26,025 nucleotides of DNA from NCBI GenBank assembly GCA_900551665.1, contig URWW01000026.1, positions 1 to 26,025 of the forward strand. Reading direction: 5' to 3'. This DNA is from an uncultured Collinsella sp. Lineage in GTDB: Bacteria; Actinomycetota; Coriobacteriia; Coriobacteriales; Coriobacteriaceae. A model generated the notes under the pieces. That model was not told the DNA's origin. It saw only the letters and a program-made list of their open reading frames with translations, and searched no databases. The position numbers were made by a program, and so were the translations under genes. Shown piece by piece: positions 11,136-18,099 of this stretch (positions are counted from its first letter, which is position 1; each line of letters begins with the position of its first letter).

Positions 11136-11864
11136 CTAGATGGGCAGCCCCTCCCCGCCCAGATGCGCCGCCGGGTCGGCGACCTCGACCAGCGTGAACG
11201 ACGCACCGTCGAAGCGATACACCAGCACGCAGCAATTGGGGAAGGGACTGGGGAGCTCCACCTCGGCGGTATGCTCCCAGGCGCGGGCGAATGCCTTGCA
11301 AGCCGCACCATGACTCACCGCGAGCACGTTACCTGAACACGGGGCACCCTCATCGAGCGGACGTACCGCGCAGGGCTCGACCGTCGCATCCGTGCGGCCG
11401 GGCACGGGGTTGCGCGGACCGATCGACTGGCCTGACAAAACGCCTTTCGGCGCGGAGATCGGCCTCGCCTCGTAGTCCCCGCGCATCACCGCCGCGAGCG
11501 TCGAGGTCAGGCGCGCCTCGAGCTTCGACTCCGGCTCGCCGCCAAACGACACGGGATAATCCCCCATGGGTTTGGGCAGGGCCAGCACGTCGGTGCCCTC
11601 AAGATCGCCGAACGAACGCTCGCGCAATCCCTCAAGACGCGTGTAAGCACCGCCCCACAGCAGCTCCATCGTGCCGCACGCGCGCTCGGCAGGCGAGCTG
11701 AACGCCGCATCAAAGCGCACGCCGCGCTCACCCAGCCACAATGCCGCGGCGCGGGCCTGCTCACGGCCCAGATCCGTGAGCGGAGAATCACAGCGACCCT
11801 GGATGAGCAGCCGGGTGTTGAACACCGTCTGACCATGACGCACGAGATACAACGTTGTAAACAT
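11136..11864 (-). CDS. Histidine phosphatase family protein (phosphoglycerate-mutase-like)
   Basis: Protein of 242 residues starting at ATG 11862-11864 after GGAGGAG. It opens with the family signature LVRHGQT, so the catalytic histidine is residue 10. GRCDSPLTDLGREQA, FSSPAERA and GLRERSFGDLEG follow, the last holding the acid residue. The second histidine motif AVSHGAA comes late in the protein. These make it a phospho-histidine-type phosphatase acting in the cytoplasm. The substrate cannot be told: the family includes phosphoglycerate mutases, alpha-ribazole phosphatases and general sugar phosphatases. A stretch of about 35 residues before the second histidine (PISAPKG to VRPLDEG) is variable and Pro/Gly-rich, probably a surface loop. 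It is transcribed towards feoAB, with 217 bp between. Confidence 0.85.
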   Translation of the reverse strand: MFTTLYLVRHGQTVFNTRLLIQGRCDSPLTDLGREQARAAALWLGERGVRFDAAFSSPAERACGTMELLWGGAYTRLEGLRERSFGDLEGTDVLALPKPMGDYPVSFGGEPESKLEARLTSTLAAVMRGDYEARPISAPKGVLSGQSIGPRNPVPGRTDATVEPCAVRPLDEGAPCSGNVLAVSHGAACKAFARAWEHTAEVELPSPFPNCCVLVYRFDGASFTLVEVADPAAHLGGEGLPI

Positions 11865-12021
11865 GGATGCTCCTCCAGGGTTCGACTATGAGATGCCGCG
11901 GCGGATGGGGATCGACACGTTCAACGACGCGCATCGGTCGCGCTTGCAAGGCCCCGCCGCGAGGGCGAGAACTCGTGATTCCACGGCAACGGTCTCCCAA
12001 CCGCGTGCAACCGTATATTTT

Positions 12022-12064
12022 GGTCGCAAAGTGCAAAGCTGTCACAGAATGGCATTTTACGACC
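12022..12064. repeat. 43-bp palindromic element, unit 1
   Basis: Arms GGTCGCAAAGTGCAA and TGGCATTTTACGACC (15 bp, three mismatches, two of which would be G-U pairs in RNA) flank the 13-nt loop AGCTGTCACAGAA. Unit 2 at 12093 has the same arm and loop lengths and similar sequence. Confidence 0.8.
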
Positions 12065-12092
12065 GTTTTCCAGCCCAATTGCCCTCAGAAAT

Positions 12093-12135
12093 GGCCGTAA
12101 AATGCCAGGCTGCATCAGATTGGCACTTTACGACC
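12093..12135. repeat. 43-bp palindromic element, unit 2
   Basis: Arms GGCCGTAAAATGCCA and TGGCACTTTACGACC (15 bp, two mismatches) flank the 13-nt loop GGCTGCATCAGAT. It lies 28 bp after unit 1 in the same orientation; the loops share GCTG and CAGA. The pair looks like a dimer of a dispersed REP-type palindrome. Confidence 0.8.
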
Positions 12136-12181
12136 ATTCCCTTGCGCGCTCATGATGCTACGTGCGCGTACCCGCCCCGCT

Positions 12182-12237
12182 GCACCTCTGCACTCCGCCG
12201 TACCTGCTCCGTCGCACCTTTGCACTCCGCCGCACTT
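12182..12237. repeat. Two 24-bp direct repeats
   Basis: 12182-12205 and 12214-12237 match at 21 of 24 positions, sharing the core TGCACTCCGCCG. They are 32 bp apart (start to start), about three helical turns, upstream of the flavodoxin-like gene. They could be regulator sites or a simple duplication. Confidence 0.55.
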
Positions 12238-12325
12238 TCACATTGACTCGAGCATGCGCGTGGCACGGGGAGTCGACACGGGGTACAGTACTCCGTACGG
12301 CTCTCGGGATAGAAAGGGCGAGACC

Positions 12326-12979
12326 ATGGCACACACCCCCATCGAACGCGATGAGCCGCCGCGCGAGCGCACCGCGCTTCCCGTCCGACTGGCCCTCGTC
12401 GATGCGGGGCTGTCCGACCCCCACGCATGTCTCGATCATCTCTCCCACGACCTGCTTGAAGCGCTCGATGTCTACGAGCACCACATCCCCCTGCCCGCCT
12501 ACGGTGCCGCGCGCGTCATCGACTCGCGTGTCTACACCCTCTCCCCCGCCGATGCAGACACCTCCCGCACCTGGACATCCCTTTGCGAGCAGCTACACAG
12601 CGACGAGCATGCCGGTCACGCACGCACGCCGTTGCTGCACGCGATTGCATGCGCGGATGAGCACGGCTTCATCCAAGCCCGCATGGCGCTTGAGCACCTC
12701 AGTTCCGCCTGCCGTGCGGAGGATGTTCCCTGGGGCGGAGGTATCGCCGTGGGCGGAGGCCTGCTCGTGAGCGCCTCCGTGCGCAGCCCGCGTATGGGCC
12801 GCATGCGCCGACGCCGCTCCGAGGCGATCGACATGCTCATTGCCGCCATACGCTCGAGCTGCGGCGTGAGCGCCCTGCCCAATCAAAACTCATCGGACCT
12901 CATCATCGCGCCATGCCCGGTCCCGCGCTTCCTCTACGCCCCCACCTGCAAGGCCTACCGGCACTATCGCTGGGAATAA
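12326..12979 (+). CDS. Flavodoxin/NAD(P)H-dependent FMN reductase-like protein (tentative)
   Basis: Protein of 217 residues starting at ATG 12326 after AAAGGG. I do not recognise it firmly. The best clue is the segment VPWGGGIAVGGGLL near residues 133-147 followed by a basic stretch and helix. It resembles the second half of small flavodoxin-fold proteins that carry a W-GG-G-GGG motif after a helix beginning with an active-site-like HGFIQA segment. The expected N-terminal FMN loop (GSPR type) is not obvious: this part reads VRLALVDAGLSDPHA. If the assignment is right, flavin binding may be altered. It is cytoplasmic, with no signal peptide or membrane segment, and is divergent from the histidine phosphatase. 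It ends 37 bp before the first sdpR operator. Confidence 0.5.
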   Translation: MAHTPIERDEPPRERTALPVRLALVDAGLSDPHACLDHLSHDLLEALDVYEHHIPLPAYGAARVIDSRVYTLSPADADTSRTWTSLCEQLHSDEHAGHARTPLLHAIACADEHGFIQARMALEHLSSACRAEDVPWGGGIAVGGGLLVSASVRSPRMGRMRRRRSEAIDMLIAAIRSSCGVSALPNQNSSDLIIAPCPVPRFLYAPTCKAYRHYRWE

Positions 12980-13016
12980 TCGGACCCCTGCCTTTTCATC
13001 CAGACCATATAGACGA

Positions 13017-13032
13017 TTAGAAGTTTGTCTAA
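13017..13032. promoter_or_regulatory. Upstream SdpR/ArsR-type operator
   Basis: TTAGA, six bases, TCTAA: the same palindrome as the one lying over the sdpR -10 box (13051-13068), including the TG before TCTAA. It lies just upstream of the -35 box. A third half-site GTCTAA occurs at 13070-13075. Confidence 0.6.
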
Positions 13033-13039
13033 ATACTTC

Positions 13040-13068
13040 TTGACTTCATTATTAGATGAGTGTCTAAT
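13040..13068 (+). promoter_or_regulatory. sdpRI promoter with overlapping operator
   Basis: TTGACT (13040-13045), exactly 17 bp, and TCTAAT (13063-13068): five of six matches in each box. The palindrome ATTAGA-N6-TCTAAT at 13051-13068 covers the spacer and the whole -10 box, so a dimer bound there would block polymerase. This fits autorepression by the ArsR-family gene downstream. The leader is about 110 nt. Confidence 0.8.
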
Positions 13069-13184
13069 TGTCTAACGTTCAACCGCGAGTCGATCTGTCC
13101 GTACAACCGCTTGGCGCATGTGCACGGTGCCGGCGCATCACCGACGTGAGACCGCGCACACCTACGAACCTTTAAGGAGGAAAT

Positions 13185-13463
13185 ATGGGAGGAGAGGCCT
13201 TCAAGGCGCTTGCCGATCCAACACGCAGGCACATCCTTGAACTGCTACGCACCAAGGACCTTACCGCCGGCGAAATCGCCGAGCACTTCGACATGACCAA
13301 ACCCTCGCTCAGCCACCATCTGAGCACCCTCAAAACGGCCGGCCTGGTCGACGCCGAGCGAGACGGCCAAAACATCATCTACAGCTTGAACACCTCGGTC
13401 CTGCAGGACCTCATGAGCTGGTTTTACACATTCACCGATAGGAGCGAAGATCATGAGCGGTAA
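13185..13463 (+). CDS. sdpR: ArsR/SdpR-family autorepressor
   Basis: Small winged-helix repressor of 92 residues, starting at ATG 13185 after AAGGAGG. The sequence FKALADPTRRHILELLRTKDLTAGEIAEHFDMTKPSLSHHLSTLKTAGLV is a textbook ArsR DNA-binding domain with the recognition helix at about 34-48, followed by the wing (DAERDGQNIIYSLN). There is no ELCVCDL-type metal-binding motif in the alpha-3 helix, so it is not an ordinary metal sensor. In Bacillus, SdpR is held at the membrane by SdpI when the SDP toxin is bound; the same arrangement (repressor then SdpI, overlapping by 11 bp) is seen here, which drives the name. The palindromes in the promoter are its likely sites. Confidence 0.85.
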   Translation: MGGEAFKALADPTRRHILELLRTKDLTAGEIAEHFDMTKPSLSHHLSTLKTAGLVDAERDGQNIIYSLNTSVLQDLMSWFYTFTDRSEDHER

Positions 13464-14214
13464 GCACCTCGACCCCTCGACGGCATCCAGCGAACAGGCG
13501 ACAAAGACCCAGCAGGCGGCCCCGGCCAAGATCGACCCCGTCGGTCGTCGGACGTTCCTCATTCTCGTTGCAATATGCGTCGCAAGCCTCATCGGTCATC
13601 TCGCGCTCCTGCCCCATATGCCCGAGATGATCCCCACGCACTGGGACAGCGCCGGCAACGTCAACGGATACACCGGGCGCGCCGCGATCATCGGTCTCGA
13701 TGCGCTGCCGCTCCTGCTGCTCGCCATGCTCCGCTATCTCCCCGGCATGGATCCACGTGGCCAGGCCTATATGCGCATGGGGTCGTTCTACAACGGCTTT
13801 GTCGTCCTGTTCACGCTCTTCATGGTCGGGATGACCTGGACCTCCGAGCTCACCGTATTCGGCATCCTGCCCGAAAACGGCAGCCCCATAGGCACGATCA
13901 CGACTTTGGTGATCGGCATGGGCTTCATTCTCTTGGGCAACTACATGCCCAAGATCAAGCGCAACTACACGTTCGGCTGCAAGACCCCCTGGGCACTCCA
14001 CGACGAATGGAACTGGCGTCTTACCCACCGCTTCTGCGGCACGGCGTTCGTCATCTCGGGCTTCGCCACCATCGCAGGGGGCCTGATCTCGATCTGGCAT
14101 GGCCAGGCCTCGCTTTGGATTCTCCTGGGGTCGCTGCTTGCCTCGAGCATTGGGACCTATGCCTACAGCTATCTTGTATTCCGCAACGGCAACAAGCCGC
14201 TCCGCTGCCGCTGA
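13453..14214 (+). CDS. sdpI: SdpI-family membrane immunity/signalling protein
   Basis: Integral membrane protein of 253 residues. Its ATG lies inside the end of sdpR and has AGGAG upstream. A cytoplasmic N-terminus of about 30 residues leads to a DUF1648-type segment (first membrane helix, then MIPTHWDSAGNVNGY). Two more helix pairs follow, then the SdpI signature (GNYMPKIKRNYTFGCKTPWALHDEWNW) and two final helices. In B. subtilis SdpI gives immunity to the SdpC toxin and sequesters SdpR. No SdpC-like toxin or SdpAB maturation genes are visible here, so this pair probably senses a toxin or envelope stress made elsewhere. A strong terminator follows. Confidence 0.87.
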   Translation: MSGKHLDPSTASSEQATKTQQAAPAKIDPVGRRTFLILVAICVASLIGHLALLPHMPEMIPTHWDSAGNVNGYTGRAAIIGLDALPLLLLAMLRYLPGMDPRGQAYMRMGSFYNGFVVLFTLFMVGMTWTSELTVFGILPENGSPIGTITTLVIGMGFILLGNYMPKIKRNYTFGCKTPWALHDEWNWRLTHRFCGTAFVISGFATIAGGLISIWHGQASLWILLGSLLASSIGTYAYSYLVFRNGNKPLRCR

Positions 14215-14234
14215 GTATTCCCCAACATACGACA

Positions 14235-14267
14235 AGGCGCCGACCCCCGCGGGGCCGGCGCCTTTTT
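14235..14267 (+). terminator. Terminator of sdpRI (possibly bidirectional)
   Basis: AGGCGCCG and CGGCGCCT with additional inner G-C pairs form a very stable stem followed by five T on the plus strand. It lies between the convergent sdpI and LURP-one genes. On the minus strand the hairpin is the same but is followed by only TTGTC, so termination that way would be weaker. Confidence 0.88.
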
Positions 14268-14282
14268 CATATCGATAGTTAT

Positions 14283-14810
14283 CTATGCGATAACTCGATG
14301 CGCTTGTTGGACCGGGATCGGCGCGTCATCTCGAATGACAGAACGTGCGATGAGTGCGAGCAGGACCATCTCAATCACATGATCTTCGTCAAGCACCTCG
14401 ATATCGTACGCATCCCCTCGCAGAGCCGGGACCTGCTTGGCACGGACGAGCACCTTGCCGTCCTCGGAATGCACTTCGAACCGGCTGCTCCACGCACGCT
14501 GCGTGAGAACCGTCCAGCCCGTCTGGCCCACCTTGATGATCGCCTCGCACGTACTGCTGGAGACGCGGAACGAGCGCTTGGTCGTGAAGGAGACGCCGCC
14601 GTCGATCGAAACCGAATAGGCGCGGTCCTTCTCGTCCGTGCGCGTAGTCACGTAATGCGCGAGCTCGGCGCCTTCGGCATCGTAGAGACGCGTACACCGA
14701 GGCGCCGAAAGCGGATCGGTCTTGGTGGTGAACACCGTCTTTTCCTCGAGATCGGTCACATTCACCTCGCTGTGCACGCTGGCAAGCTTGGCTGATATGC
14801 GGAGCTTCAT
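14283..14810 (-). CDS. LURP-one-related (tubby-like/YxjI) family protein
   Basis: Protein of 175 residues, starting at ATG 14808-14810 after GGAGG. An ATG four codons upstream, with AAGGGG before it, is an alternative start. The pattern is that of LURP-one/YxjI proteins, which fold as a beta-barrel around a central helix. An opening MKLRIS is followed by alternating short strands (VNVTDLEEKTVFTTKT, SRFEVHSEDGKVLVRAKQ) and a C-terminal hydrophobic helix (HVIEMVLLALIARSVI). The biochemical role of the family is poorly defined; membrane or lipid association is suggested. It follows the MFS exporter by 70 bp on the same strand and may be co-transcribed with it. Confidence 0.72.
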   Translation of the reverse strand: MKLRISAKLASVHSEVNVTDLEEKTVFTTKTDPLSAPRCTRLYDAEGAELAHYVTTRTDEKDRAYSVSIDGGVSFTTKRSFRVSSSTCEAIIKVGQTGWTVLTQRAWSSRFEVHSEDGKVLVRAKQVPALRGDAYDIEVLDEDHVIEMVLLALIARSVIRDDAPIPVQQAHRVIA

Positions 14811-14880
14811 GGCCCCTCCCATAGTCGTACCCCTTAGATACAACGCTGTATACCCATTTTCAGCCATGGCAGGGCGAACA

Positions 14881-16146
14881 TCACTCGGTCGGTGCGGGCG
14901 CGTCGAGATCGCGCAGTGCGCGGGCGACGAGCGCGAACAGGGTCACGGCAATCCAGACTCCCGTCATGACCAGGCAGGCCGACCCGATATCCATGAGAGA
15001 GACGAGCACGGAGCCAAAGAACGCACCGGCAGGGGCGACGACGAGGAACAGAGCGTTCAGAGCGCCCATTGCCGCACCGCGACGAGACTCGGGCACACGA
15101 TCGTAGGCGAAGAAGCCAAGGAGCGCCGAAGCCGGGCCGGCGAAGAGCCCCACGATGCCCGCGGCGAGCATGAGCACGGGAACGGAGGGCAGCGTGCCCA
15201 TGACGACCATGCCGTGCGCCATGCCCGACAGAGAGATGACGAACCACGTGCGACGGGGCATGCGCGGAGAAAAGGCGGTGTAGAGCAAGGAACCGCACAG
15301 CAGGCCGGCACCCATGGAGGACACGACGTAGCCCACCAGCTCAGGCGCGCCCATGGCGGTAAAGCGGGCGGGCAGCACGATGCCCTGCCAGCTTCCCATC
15401 ACCATGGAGATGCCGAAGGACAGCAGCGTCGAGGCGCGCAGCAGCGCGTCGGTGCCAAACAGGGCGTGCAGGCCGTCGACGAGGACCGAGCGGGAGGCGC
15501 GGGCCATGCGCTTGATCGCGCTCTCGTGGGAAGCGGCCACCTCGGTGGACTCGACGGCAGAAACGGCAACGACGCCGACCTCGCGCGGCAGGCTCGCGGT
15601 CACGAGCGCGGCGGCGCAAGAGCACGCGCCGGTGACCCAGAGCGCATCGACATCGCCCATGAAACCCATGAGCAGGGCGGCGGCGGCCGGTCCGATGATG
15701 TTCACCATGGCCTTGAGCGACTGATTGGCGCCCACGAACTGCTGGAGGTTCGCACCGTCGCGCTCGCACACCTCGGGCAGCAGCGCGTCTCGGGCGGTCA
15801 TGCCGGGGACATCGCCCACGGCGCCAAGCAGGCCGAGCACCACAAACCAGCCAAAGCTCAGGCCCCAGATCTCATCCACGATGGGCAGCAGGGCGACGCT
15901 CAGCGCGGAAACGAGGTCCGAAGCCATGCACACGCGGCGACGGTTGAGCTTGTCGAGCGCGGCGCCACCCACAAGGCCGCAGATGAACTGCGGCACCGCG
16001 CAGATGATGGCAAGCGAGCCCGCCGCAAGCGCGTCACCGGTACGCGCAAGCAACACGAGTGGCAGCACGACACCTGCGATGCTGTTACCCAGCAGTGACA
16101 GCGCGTCGCTGATCAAAAATCGAAGAACCGAACCTTTCAGCTTCAT
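14881..16146 (-). CDS. MFS transporter, probable drug efflux pump
   Basis: Polytopic membrane protein of 421 residues with about 12 hydrophobic helices. The ATG at 16144-16146 follows GAAGGG. Features are ISDALSLLGNSIAGVVLPLVLL in helix 1, the loop 2-3 motif ALDKLNRRRVCMASD (the MFS motif A equivalent, basic), GAVGDVPGMTARDALLPEV in the middle of the N-half, a cytoplasmic loop of about 35 residues rich in Ser/Glu between the halves, and YDRVPESRRGAAMGALNA in the C-half. This resembles the macrolide/tetracycline-like MFS_3 exporters, but the substrate cannot be read from sequence. Its promoter shares a 15-bp sequence with that of the MerR regulator at 25136, so it is probably induced by a ligand of that regulator. 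Confidence 0.85.
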   Translation of the reverse strand: MKLKGSVLRFLISDALSLLGNSIAGVVLPLVLLARTGDALAAGSLAIICAVPQFICGLVGGAALDKLNRRRVCMASDLVSALSVALLPIVDEIWGLSFGWFVVLGLLGAVGDVPGMTARDALLPEVCERDGANLQQFVGANQSLKAMVNIIGPAAAALLMGFMGDVDALWVTGACSCAAALVTASLPREVGVVAVSAVESTEVAASHESAIKRMARASRSVLVDGLHALFGTDALLRASTLLSFGISMVMGSWQGIVLPARFTAMGAPELVGYVVSSMGAGLLCGSLLYTAFSPRMPRRTWFVISLSGMAHGMVVMGTLPSVPVLMLAAGIVGLFAGPASALLGFFAYDRVPESRRGAAMGALNALFLVVAPAGAFFGSVLVSLMDIGSACLVMTGVWIAVTLFALVARALRDLDAPAPTE

Positions 16147-16181
16147 ATATGCACCCTTCGTCGTGGTTATCAACGAGGTGC

Positions 16182-16212
16182 ATTACAAACTATGACGTTA
16201 CGTCTGGGTCAA
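16182..16212 (-). promoter_or_regulatory. MFS exporter promoter with 19-bp spacer (MerR type)
   Basis: On the minus strand TTGACC (16207-16212), a spacer of exactly 19 bp and TGTAAT (16182-16187), five of six matches in each box. Long 19-20 bp spacers are the mark of promoters activated by MerR-family proteins. The spacer contains the perfect palindrome GACGT-A-ACGTC (16194-16204). The 15-mer ACGTTACGTCTGGGT (plus-strand reading, 16195-16209) recurs at 25057-25071. Confidence 0.7.
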
Positions 16213-16229
16213 ATGCCAACTATGACGTT
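16188..16229. repeat. Direct repeat AACTATGACGTT, spaced 30 bp
   Basis: AACTATGACGTT occurs at 16188-16199 and 16218-16229, exactly 30 bp apart, about three helical turns. The first copy lies in the MFS promoter spacer and the second just upstream of the -35 box. This is a probable second binding site for the same regulator. Confidence 0.65.
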
Positions 16230-16258
16230 GCGCCCGCCTCCATCGCGGCTCCATAGAA

Positions 16259-16296
16259 CGAGGGGCGGCCGTGCACGTCAACACGGCCGCCCCTCG
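16259..16296 (-). terminator. Hairpin terminator of the ABC importer operon
   Basis: CGAGGGGCGGCCGTG and CACGGCCGCCCCTCG form a perfect 15-bp stem with an 8-nt loop. It lies 39 bp after the ATPase stop and before the MFS promoter. The T run is poor (TTCTAT on the minus strand), but the stem is extremely stable. Confidence 0.7.
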
Positions 16297-16334
16297 GCGT
16301 GCGCAGATATGGACTCCGGTGTGTATCGCCGGCG

Positions 16335-17129
16335 CTAACTCAGCAACATGCGGTCGTTGGCGAGCTCGCCACCGGAAACCTCCTCGAACTTCTGCAGCAG
16401 GTCGGGCACCGTGAGCGCGCGCTTCTCCTCCCCTGCCACGTCGTAGATCACGCGACCCTCGTGCATCATGATCAGGCGGTTGCCAAGGCGAATCGCGTCG
16501 TTCATGTTGTGGGTCACCATGAGCGTGGTGAGCTGACGCTCGCCGACGATCTGCTCCGTGAGCTCGAGGACCTTCGAAGCCGTCTTGGGGTCCAGCGCGG
16601 CGGTGTGCTCGTCGAGCAGCAGCACGCGCGGGTTGGTGAGCGTTGCCATGAGCAGGGTGAGCGCCTGGCGCTGACCGCCGGACAACAGGCCGACCTTTGC
16701 CTGCATGCGCGTCTCCAGACCAAGGTCGAGGCGCTTGAGCAACTCGGCGTACTCGGCGCGCTCCTCCTTGGTGATGCCCCAGCGCAGGCCGCGGCGCTGC
16801 CCGCGGCGCTTGGCAAGGGCGAGGTTCTCCTCGATCTGCATATCGGCGGCGGTGCCGCGCATGGGATCTTGGAACACGCGGCCCAGATACTTGGCGCGCT
16901 TGGGCTCGGACAGACGCGAGATGTCCTCGCCGTCCAACTCGATAGTGCCCGAGTCGAGCGGATACACGCCCGCGATCATATTGAGCAAGGTGGACTTGCC
17001 GGCGCCGTTGCCGCCGATGACAGTCACGAAATCGCCGTCGGCCAAGGTGAGATCAACGCCGGTGAGGGCGCGCTTCTCGGTGACGGTACCGCGGTTGAAC
17101 GTCTTCTTCACGTGGGACAGCTTAAGCAT
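16335..17129 (-). CDS. ABC transporter ATPase (TrpZ/amino-acid-type importer)
   Basis: ATP-hydrolysing subunit, 264 residues, starting at ATG 17127-17129, which overlaps the end of the permease gene by 8 bp. Walker A is GGNGAGKST at about 39-47. The signature LSGGQRQ, Walker B VLLLDEHTAALD and H-loop MVTHN follow. The Q-loop reads RVFQDPMRGT, as in ATPases of the tryptophan/tyrosine-type (BPD_transp_2-linked) importers. It works with the adjacent permease and one or both lipoproteins. A longer upstream start exists but would extend into the permease without a better ribosome site. Confidence 0.92.
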   Translation of the reverse strand: MLKLSHVKKTFNRGTVTEKRALTGVDLTLADGDFVTVIGGNGAGKSTLLNMIAGVYPLDSGTIELDGEDISRLSEPKRAKYLGRVFQDPMRGTAADMQIEENLALAKRRGQRRGLRWGITKEERAEYAELLKRLDLGLETRMQAKVGLLSGGQRQALTLLMATLTNPRVLLLDEHTAALDPKTASKVLELTEQIVGERQLTTLMVTHNMNDAIRLGNRLIMMHEGRVIYDVAGEEKRALTVPDLLQKFEEVSGGELANDRMLLS

Positions 17130-18042
17130 CTGCCTCACCGCCCTTCGAGTAGCTCGCACGCAGCTTGAACTTTTCCCACACCACCGGCACGCACAGCGCC
17201 AGGGCCACGATGACCGCGGACAGGAGCTTCATATCGTTGGCGTCCATGCCCATCTGCAGCACGATGGCGCGGATGAGGAAGTACACCACAGAGCCGGCGA
17301 CGGCGGAAACCAGACGGCTCTTGAATCCCGTGAGCTTGCCAGGGGTGAGGCGGCCGAGCACCTCGCCAATCACGATGGCGGCCAAGCCGATGACGATGGC
17401 GCCGGTGCCCATGCCGATGTCGGCATACTTCTGGCTCTGGCAGATGAGGCCGCCGGAAAGACCCACGAGGGCGTTCGCCAGCATGAGGGCGATCATCTTG
17501 GTCTTGGCCGTGGAGACGCCGAGGGCGCGGATCATGTGCTCGTTGTTGCCGGTTGCACGCAGAGCGCTGCCGATCTCGGTGCCGAAGAACCAGTACAGCG
17601 CGGCGATGATCGCAACGGCCACGATAGCCCCCACGATGATGGAAGCGGTGGCCGAAGACAGACCCGTCAACTCGGTCATGCGAGAGAAAATCGTATCGCT
17701 TTGCAGCAGGGGCGTGTTGGACTTGCCCATGATGCGCAGGTTGATGGACCACAGGGCGATCTGGGTGAGGATGCCCGCGAGAATCGCCGGGATCTCGAGC
17801 ACCGTGTGCAAAAAGCCCGTGACGGCGCCGGCGAGCATGCCCGCGAGCATCGCAGCCGCGACCGCGATGAGCGGGTCGACGCCGGCAACCACGAGCACGG
17901 CGCACACGCTGCCACCGAGCGCAAAGCTGCCGTCGACGGTGAGGTCGGCGATGTCGAGAAGTTTGTAGGTGATGTACACACCGAGGACCATGATGCCCCA
18001 CAGGATGCCCTGGGAAACGGCGCCGAGAAGCGCTCCGCTCAT
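17122..18042 (-). CDS. ABC transporter permease (BPD_transp_2 family)
   Basis: Membrane channel subunit of 306 residues, starting at ATG 18040-18042 after AAGGAGG. About eight to ten hydrophobic helices are visible. YKLLDIADLTVDGSFALGGSV near the N-terminus is characteristic of permeases paired with PF04392 lipoproteins (TrpY-like), as are LRATGNNEHMIRALGVSTAKTKM in the large cytoplasmic loop and LANALVGLSGGL. The gene is 57 bp downstream of the first lipoprotein gene and overlaps the ATPase, so the four genes form one operon. Confidence 0.92.
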   Translation of the reverse strand: MSGALLGAVSQGILWGIMVLGVYITYKLLDIADLTVDGSFALGGSVCAVLVVAGVDPLIAVAAAMLAGMLAGAVTGFLHTVLEIPAILAGILTQIALWSINLRIMGKSNTPLLQSDTIFSRMTELTGLSSATASIIVGAIVAVAIIAALYWFFGTEIGSALRATGNNEHMIRALGVSTAKTKMIALMLANALVGLSGGLICQSQKYADIGMGTGAIVIGLAAIVIGEVLGRLTPGKLTGFKSRLVSAVAGSVVYFLIRAIVLQMGMDANDMKLLSAVIVALALCVPVVWEKFKLRASYSKGGEADA

Positions 18043-18099
18043 GTCGTCCCTCCTTACTGTCGTGTCAAATAAGTACTGCGCGGACATGCCGCAGGCGGG

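Larger units (their letters stand above)
11865..12325. other. 461-bp divergent intergenic region
   Basis: No gene is supported here. The region lies between the histidine-phosphatase gene (minus) and the flavodoxin-like gene (plus). It holds two tandem 43-bp imperfect palindromes (12022-12135), a pair of 24-bp direct repeats (12182-12237), and presumably both promoters. Short open frames across the direct repeats are Arg/His/Cys-rich and have no ribosome binding site. Confidence 0.6.

Noticed and set aside
8327..11197. Long plus-strand open frames opposite feoAB (444 and 482 codons)
   Set aside because: Composition is that of shadow frames (His/Arg/Glu-rich), starts lack ribosome sites, and the opposite strand encodes a complete FeoAB.
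11847..11858. Palindrome TACAACGTTGTA near the start of the histidine-phosphatase gene
   Set aside because: It is explained by codons for TTLY in the conserved N-terminal strand, and no second good copy exists; a loosely similar ATACA-N4-TGTAT before 14828 is too short to count.
12152..12325. Upstream extension of the flavodoxin-like gene and overlapping short frames
   Set aside because: The translated stretch is low-complexity Arg/His/Thr-rich sequence from direct repeats, and a ribosome site is present only before 12326.
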